NCBI RefSeq assembly: GCF_003605645.1 | Contig: NZ_QVMU01000019.1 | Span: 27,427 to 91,426 of the forward strand | Origin: Vibrio sinensis | GTDB lineage: Bacteria; Pseudomonadota; Gammaproteobacteria; Enterobacterales; Vibrionaceae | Direction of reading: 5' to 3' | DNA length: 64,000 nucleotides | Part shown: in pieces, positions 59,225 through 64,000 of the stretch | Layout: every line of letters starts with the position of its first letter | How positions within the stretch are numbered: position 1 is the stretch's first letter | The notes under the pieces: generated by a model | What the model was told of the DNA's origin: nothing | Databases searched by the model: none | The model's input: only the letters and a program-made list of their open reading frames with translations | Program-made: the position numbers and the translations under genes

Positions 59225-59240
59225 CTGTATTTACATACAG
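59225..59240 (-). promoter_or_regulatory. LexA box of the DinI-like gene
   Basis: CTGTATTTACATACAG matches the LexA consensus CTGT-N8-ACAG perfectly at both ends. It lies just upstream of the reverse-strand DinI-like gene. Confidence 0.8.
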
Positions 59241-59503
59241 TGTCAATGATTTAATTGATACAGAATTGAGGAGCACGGGTGAGATATAAGGGTTCTGATT
59301 ATGAGTGTTTTTACAAAACTGTTACGGTTACGATAAAATTAATTTACTTTACTGATTTGTCTAATTTGTTTTATTTTAGTGTTGATTTCGTTGCATTTTG
59401 TAAAAACTTAATTAGATGCATTAGTTCTATTTTAGTCTATCCCCCAAGACAGGTTTTTATATATTTTCCCATTGAGCCGTGATTTTAAGGATGAAGCCAC
59501 GGC

Positions 59504-59683
59504 TCACTTTTGTCGAGCTTTCGCTCTCTGAACCGTTGATAGTCCACAGCTAAGCTCTTTGGCCACTGCTCTTAGTGATAAGCCGGTGGCTAACAATTCG
59601 TTGATCTTGTCATAACGTACTTTACTGCCAAACTGTACGCCTTTGTCTCTTGCTTTGGTGATGCCTCCTAACTTACATTAAAG
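59504..59683 (-). pseudogene. Remnant of a serine recombinase (resolvase/invertase)
   Basis: The reverse strand encodes about 55 residues (GITKARDKGVQFGSKVRYDK, INELLATGLSLRAVAKELSC, GLSTVQRAKARQK) then a stop at 59504-59506. This is the C-terminal helix-turn-helix end of a Tn3-resolvase/Hin-type recombinase. An in-frame stop just upstream and the absence of the catalytic Ser domain show it is a fragment. Confidence 0.75.
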
Positions 59684-59689
59684 TCAGAT

Positions 59690-60250
59690 CTTGGAATTTA
59701 TTCTAACTTTGTATTTATTCTTAGAGCACGGCAATCATTTAAGAGAGCAGAACACTAGGTATCCATCAAATTTTAGAATTAAAAAAGCATGATCTAGTGT
59801 TCATTTTTTTAGTAAAAACAACGACGGTATCTTATAGCGAGATCGAGAATTTTGATCTATTACTGTTATTTGACGACCTCAAAACATGTCTACCCAGCCA
59901 GTTATCAAACGCTTAGAGAGCTTTGGGCTCATCGCCGCATTTTGCATGAAATAGACTTACACCGAATGATAGATGCTGTCATCGACTTTGATATGACGGA
60001 ACCACCTTCTTTTTAGCGTCGTTGTACCAAATAAGATAAGTAGGAGTAACAAATTCGGTTTTGATAACTATTAGTTGACCTCTATGAGGCAGTTTATTCC
60101 TGAATTAGCTGCGGAATGTCGTATATATCGGTGTTTAAAATCAAATTGTTATTTATTATTTAATTAATCAATAATTCCAATTTTAGGTGTAAATGTGTCT
60201 TTAATATCGCAGAATCATTTTCTGAACCAAAGGAACGAGCAATAAGTCAT
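59690..60250. other. AT-rich decayed stretch, no intact gene
   Basis: Several short frames without starts run through here, for example one ending LHRMIDAVIDFDMTEPPSF at 60016 and another with VSYSEIENFDLLLLFDDLK. None is intact or recognised. Together with the recombinase fragment they look like remains of one or more mobile elements at the junction between transfer genes and the T6SS cluster. Confidence 0.4.
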
Positions 60251-60643
60251 ATGCGACTGTTACAGGCCCTCTATCCTCAAGACCCAAGAATACTTCAACT
60301 CAATGCTATTTTTACCAAGGAGAAAAAAACAGCATTGGATCAAACAGAATTTTTTGTGGCTAAGTTTGGCGAGATACGAACCAAAATGGCGAATATCTCA
60401 TTATTAGCAAAACGTGGTAAATGGCAAGATCTTCAAAAGCAAACCAAATCATTGGAAGAGTTTGCAATAAGTTTGTCACCGATTTATGGACGAGTTGATT
60501 ATGTACAGAACTTAATTAAAGAAGGGGATCTTGAAGCCGCCAGAAACGAGCTCGAAATTTTGAAAGAAAGATTAAATAATCTTAGTTGGGAAATCGCAGT
60601 TATAGAACAAGACATTTTAGACGTAAATAAGGATTTGAAATAG
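60251..60643 (+). CDS. Helical protein upstream of hcp, possibly 5'-truncated
   Basis: A 130-residue helical, coiled-coil-like protein from ATG 60251 (LLQALYPQDPRILQLNAIFT ... RNELEILKERLNNLSWEIAV). No good ribosome site precedes this ATG; the frame stays open upstream to 60164 with protein-like sequence (FNIAESFSEPKERAISH) but no start, and AAGGA lies too far away (60230). It may be the surviving end of a longer gene. No family is recognised. A 37-base hairpin at 60803 separates it from hcp. Confidence 0.45.
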   Translation: MRLLQALYPQDPRILQLNAIFTKEKKTALDQTEFFVAKFGEIRTKMANISLLAKRGKWQDLQKQTKSLEEFAISLSPIYGRVDYVQNLIKEGDLEAARNELEILKERLNNLSWEIAVIEQDILDVNKDLK

Positions 60644-60802
60644 TAGATCGCAATGCCATCTCTCAGAAACGAACTCAAACTTAATTTAAGACCAGTTCAG
60701 ATTGAGGTGTTTTTTTGGATTTTTGATAGCTCAAAAACTGAGTTGAATTGGCTGTCGGTTTTATCATATACAAATGCGGCTGGGCAATTTCTTGCTCGTT
60801 CT

Positions 60803-60839
60803 AGGCAACTTTTTGCTCGTTCTGAGCAAGAAGTTGCCT
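60803..60839. repeat. Hairpin upstream of hcp
   Basis: AGGCAACTTTTTGCTC mirrors GAGCAAGAAGTTGCCT with one bulge, around GTTCT. No T-run follows, so it may be an operator or a weak terminator about 120 bases before the hcp start. TTGCTCGTTCT occurs twice just here (60792 and 60813). Confidence 0.5.
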
Positions 60840-60958
60840 GTATTAACAATTAAAACACTATAATCATCTGATTTTTCGTTACTGAAAGTTGGCATAAAAC
60901 TTGATGGGTTATTAATGCATAACAATGTGTATTTAATTATTTTTTAAGGAATTATCCA

Positions 60959-61477
60959 ATGCCAACTCCATGTTATATCTCTATTACTGGCCAAACTCAG
61001 GGCCTTATGACTGCCGGTGCATGTACGTCAGATTCTATCGGTGATAGCTATGTTGAAGGTCATGAAGATGAAATGCTGGTTCAGCAGTTTGACCACACCG
61101 TAACCGTACCAACTGACCCGCAATCAGGTAACCCATCGGGCCAGCGTGTTCATAAACCATTTAAATTCACGGTTTCTCTCAATAAAGCCGTGCCACTGCT
61201 TTATAACGCACTGGCATCGGGTGAAAAAATTTCAGAAGTGGAATTGAAGTGGTACCGCACTTCGGTAGAGGGGAAGCAAGAGAACTTCTTTACCACTAAG
61301 CTTGAAAACGCAGCCATTGTTGATATTCATTGTGAAATGCCACATTGCCAAAATGCGGCGAACGCAGACTTTACTCAAAATATCACCGTATCGATGGCTT
61401 ACCGTAAAATTGTGTGGGAACACATTAACGCGGGTACGTCAGGCTCAGATGACTGGCGTAAGCCAGTTGAAGCGTAA
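60959..61477 (+). CDS. hcp: Hcp, type VI secretion tube protein
   Basis: A 172-residue Hcp, the same length as V. cholerae Hcp and, from memory, nearly identical over long stretches (MPTPCYISI-GQTQGL, EGHEDEMLVQQFDH, GTSGSDDWRKP). Hexameric rings stack into the inner tube of the T6SS. A strong AAGGAA lies eight bases before ATG 60959. As no sheath, baseplate or ClpV genes are nearby, this is an auxiliary cluster that depends on a T6SS encoded elsewhere. Followed by vgrG after 102 bases, the usual orphan-cluster order. Confidence 0.95.
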   Translation: MPTPCYISITGQTQGLMTAGACTSDSIGDSYVEGHEDEMLVQQFDHTVTVPTDPQSGNPSGQRVHKPFKFTVSLNKAVPLLYNALASGEKISEVELKWYRTSVEGKQENFFTTKLENAAIVDIHCEMPHCQNAANADFTQNITVSMAYRKIVWEHINAGTSGSDDWRKPVEA

Positions 61478-61579
61478 TCTCGCCTTTTACCCGGTGAGTG
61501 ACGTTTGAATTCGACCAACGTATGACTCTATCGTGCGTTGGTCGTTGTTGGTTAGCGTTTTCGTTTAAAGGCACAATGA

Positions 61580-63619
61580 ATGGCAAGATTACTATTCACA
61601 TTAGTGGTTGATGGATTACCAGAAGAGAGCTTTGTGGTAACTGGTTACAACGGAAAAGAGTCATTATCAGATTCGACGTTTGAGGCTGGACAGGCTTGCT
61701 ATGGTTTTCGTTATAACATTAACTTGTCGAGTCGCCGCTCGGGTATCAGTGCAGAGCAAGTGGTGGATAGAAATGCACAACTGACGGTCATTAGAGATGG
61801 CGAAGTCATGCAGACAGTGCATGGTATCGTGCGTCAATTTATACAAGGTGAGATAGGCCATCATCATACCGATTATGCGTTGGTTCTGGTTCCGGCCATT
61901 GAACGCCTCTCTTTGCGTCAAAACAGTCGTATTTTTCAACAAAAGACCATTCAAGACATCATCACTCTTCTGATGAAAGAGATGCACGTGGTCGATGTTC
62001 GCTTCGACCTCAACCAAATCTTGGTTCAGCGAGAGTTTTGTGTTCAGTACCGAGAAACAGATTTAGCCTTTATCCATCGCCTTGCAGCAGAGGAGGGCTT
62101 GACCTATTACATCGAGCAGAATCAAGGCAAGCATACGGTGGTCTTTGTCGATAACAACGCGGCACTTCCTCAATACCCTGTGCCTATCGTTCATAACGCG
62201 TTATCTGGCGGTGATGCAGATGCCCCTTCTATTAAACAGTTCCAGCGAGTGCAACAAATAGAGCCCAGTCATATTGCATTAAAAGAGCGCAGTTTTAAAA
62301 AACCGAATTATGGTTTCTTACAGGAGCAACTGGGGAGAGAGCTTAGCTTCCAGCAAGCGCAATACGAGCATTATGATTTCCCAGGTCGCTATAAGAGTGA
62401 TGAGACCGGCAAGCTGTTTAGCCAAATACGTTTGGAGTATCTGCGCCGTGAGGCGAATGTTGCTCATGGCAAGAGTGACCACCCAGGCTTACAAGCAGGG
62501 GTTAAATTTGAACTCAGTGGCAGCTTAGATGCGAGCGCTAACCGCCAATGGATTGTGGTTGAAGTTTCTCATTACGGTACGCAGCCTCAATCACTCGAAG
62601 AGAGTGGCGGGGATGGCGCCACAACCTATGGCAATCAATTTAAGGTGATACCAACTAATTTAACGTGGCGAGCAACACCACAACCCAGACCATTAGTGGA
62701 TGGGCCCATGGTGGGTGTCGTAGTAGGGCCTGCTGGTGAAGAAATCTTCTGTGATGAACATGGCCGCGTTAAGGTGCATTTCCCATGGGATAGAAACAGT
62801 CAAGAGAATGAACACAGCTCATGTTGGGTTCGTGTCTCACAAGGTTGGGCTGGCGGGCTATATGGCATGATAGCCATTCCGCGCATTGGTCACGAAGTTA
62901 TCGTGTCTTTTTTACATGGTGACCCAGACCAGCCGATTATCACCGGAAGAACATACCACGCCACCAATACACCACCTTATTCTTTGCCTGAGAATAAAAC
63001 CAAAACGGTGATGCGCAGTCGTACCCATCAAGGCGAAGGGTTTAACGAGCTGAGTTTTGAAGACCAATCCGGCCAAGAAAAAATATTCCTACATGCGCAA
63101 AAGGATTACGAGGCAGATGTGCTTAATGACCACCTAACACACATCAAGCACGACAAACACCTTACCGTGGATAACGACAGTTTTACACAAGTGAGCAATA
63201 ACCAGCACGTCGTTGTATCGGGTGAGAGCCGTACTCAAATCACAAAAGACCACAGCATTGTCGTTGATGGCAGTACACATCAAAAAACAGGGGGGGTATA
63301 CGCGCTTGAGTCGGGTAATGAAGTCCACATCAAGAGCGGCGCAAAGGTAGTGATTGAAGCGGGCGCGGAGTTGACACTCAAAGTCGGCGGCAGCTTTGTC
63401 AAAGTGGATGCGGCAGGGGTTCATTTGGTGGGAGCAGCGATAAATCTTAATTCAGGTGGCGCGCCAGGCAGTGGTAGTGGGTTTGCAGGGCTGATGGCGA
63501 GTTTACCTAATGGCGAGGAAGCGGTCGCCGCTCCTGAGCTTGTCACTTTTCCTGTTTTTAATGCCATACAAAGCATCAAAGTCAACGCTCTGGTGAAGCC
63601 GTGTGAGCAAGGAAACTAA
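61580..63619 (+). CDS. vgrG: VgrG, type VI secretion spike protein
   Basis: A 679-residue VgrG with gp27-like (residues 1-370), gp5 OB-fold (about 375-470, WVRVSQGWAGGLYGMIAIPR and HEVIVSFLHGDPDQP) and repeat beta-helix (about 510-640) parts. The C-terminal about 40 residues (GLMASLPNGEEAVAAPELVT ... IKVNALVKPCEQGN) are a short tail and not an enzymatic extension, so the spike probably carries a separate effector. The next gene, a DUF4123 adaptor, fits that. It starts at ATG 61580 and ends two bases before the adaptor. Confidence 0.94.
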   Translation: MARLLFTLVVDGLPEESFVVTGYNGKESLSDSTFEAGQACYGFRYNINLSSRRSGISAEQVVDRNAQLTVIRDGEVMQTVHGIVRQFIQGEIGHHHTDYALVLVPAIERLSLRQNSRIFQQKTIQDIITLLMKEMHVVDVRFDLNQILVQREFCVQYRETDLAFIHRLAAEEGLTYYIEQNQGKHTVVFVDNNAALPQYPVPIVHNALSGGDADAPSIKQFQRVQQIEPSHIALKERSFKKPNYGFLQEQLGRELSFQQAQYEHYDFPGRYKSDETGKLFSQIRLEYLRREANVAHGKSDHPGLQAGVKFELSGSLDASANRQWIVVEVSHYGTQPQSLEESGGDGATTYGNQFKVIPTNLTWRATPQPRPLVDGPMVGVVVGPAGEEIFCDEHGRVKVHFPWDRNSQENEHSSCWVRVSQGWAGGLYGMIAIPRIGHEVIVSFLHGDPDQPIITGRTYHATNTPPYSLPENKTKTVMRSRTHQGEGFNELSFEDQSGQEKIFLHAQKDYEADVLNDHLTHIKHDKHLTVDNDSFTQVSNNQHVVVSGESRTQITKDHSIVVDGSTHQKTGGVYALESGNEVHIKSGAKVVIEAGAELTLKVGGSFVKVDAAGVHLVGAAINLNSGGAPGSGSGFAGLMASLPNGEEAVAAPELVTFPVFNAIQSIKVNALVKPCEQGN

Positions 63620-63620
63620 G

Positions 63621-64000
63621 ATGCAAGATAATCTTTATGTCTATGACTGGGCTCAGCAGCAAACTCAACAGAATAAATCATTGTTCGCTATTGTTGACCC
63701 ACACTCGGAATGGGCTCCTCATCATCAGTTTGCTGAACTAAAAGGTGAACATGGTGGACCGTTATTATCTTCAAAGCAGTTAACGAATGCTGACGATGGG
63801 CCTTGGTTTTTGCCGATGAATGCTGAATTTTTGCAGTGGTGGTCAGAGGAACAGCATGCTCAAAGTGGTATAGTGATTGCCACTCAAACTCCGGATAAAA
63901 TGAGGGAACATTTTGCCAGTCTGTTTCAGGCCATATTACTTGGCGAGTCCGTGTTTTTCCCATTCTATCGCCCGGATTATTTAGGACCTATGTTGCCTAG
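63621..64000 (+). CDS. DUF4123 (Tap/TEC) effector-loading adaptor, 3' partial
   Basis: The first 126 residues of a DUF4123 protein (NLYVYDWAQQQTQQNKSLFAI, then WWSEEQHAQSGIVIATQ and ILLGESVFFPFYRPDYLG) run off the window. AAGGAAACTAAG gives the ribosome site. In Vibrio, DUF4123 adaptors (Tap-1/TEC, VasW) hold a T6SS effector and load it onto the VgrG encoded just upstream; the effector and its immunity gene normally follow directly. They would lie just beyond base 64000. Confidence 0.88.
   Translation, partial: MQDNLYVYDWAQQQTQQNKSLFAIVDPHSEWAPHHQFAELKGEHGGPLLSSKQLTNADDGPWFLPMNAEFLQWWSEEQHAQSGIVIATQTPDKMREHFASLFQAILLGESVFFPFYRPDYLGPMLP

Noticed and set aside
59279..59482. Forward open frame of 67 codons
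   Set aside because: Very A/T-rich, no recognised features, no ribosome site beyond GAGG of an unrelated context; lies in decayed sequence.
1..64000. CRISPR array, tRNA or rRNA genes, intact insertion sequences
   Set aside because: None was found on reading both strands; the only mobile-element trace is the recombinase fragment at 59504 and the decayed stretch after it.

Overview
The window reads as part of a large conjugative plasmid, or a plasmid-like integrative element, from a Vibrio or close relative. Three things point there. The Hcp at 61 kb closely matches, from memory, the 172-residue Vibrio cholerae Hcp. A trypsin-like protease ends in a GlyGly-CTERM tail, typical of Vibrionaceae. 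The transfer genes belong to the PFGI-1/ICEHin1056 (MPF_G) class of mating apparatus. No rRNA, tRNA, CRISPR array or intact insertion sequence was seen.

Layout. 0-5 kb: two small membrane genes, a YubB/DUF1281-type gene, a reverse-strand HTH-ImmA peptidase pair, an 870-bp terminator-rich gap and a gene behind a near-perfect palindrome. 5.1-15.1 kb: a type IVB (thin) conjugative pilus operon of R64/PFGI-1 type (PilL/TcpQ-like, PilN, PilO, PilP, PilQ, PilR, PilS, an unassigned protein, PilV), without a prepilin peptidase. 15.2-17 kb: a small helical protein, a GlyGly-CTERM serine protease and an HU protein. 17.2-22.7 kb: first tra block (PFL_4693, lytic transglycosylase, PFL_4695, two small genes, TraD coupling protein, PFL_4697). 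23.0-35.2 kb: main type IV secretion operon (RAQPRD to TraG, including VirB8-, VirB9-, VirB10- and VirB4-like proteins). 35.2-37 kb: small accessory genes (NERD protein, zinc ribbon, Fis-like). 37.1-44.4 kb: ICE-type accessory operon (RadC, DUF3275, DUF6094 methylase, SNF2-like helicase and unknowns). 44.6-48.8 kb: a replicon on the reverse strand (ParB, ParA, Rep_3 initiator, iteron array). 48.8-54.3 kb: CI/LexA-like repressor, hairpin-rich leader, MobH relaxase, DUF2857-like, AcaB/PFL_4669-like and an unknown gene. 55.2-59.2 kb: small genes, an M23 peptidase, a second Fis-like protein and an SOS-boxed DinI. 59.3-60.2 kb: AT-rich decayed stretch with a serine-recombinase remnant. 60.2-64 kb: a type VI secretion auxiliary cluster (hcp, vgrG, DUF4123 adaptor) cut by the window edge.

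How it fits together. The relaxase would nick and pilot DNA to TraD, which passes it to the MPF_G channel; the thin pilus would bring cells together. Rep and ParABS give plasmid-style maintenance. Three transfer operons start behind one shared promoter-like box. Two other operons (accessory and relaxase) share a different structured leader. Within the accessory operon almost every non-overlapping gene junction carries a small two-state hairpin 19-26 nt before the next start codon; a further copy precedes the gene at 394. These structures, not named by protein annotation, are the most interesting signals in the window.

All family names are from recognition of the translated sequences; no database search was run.
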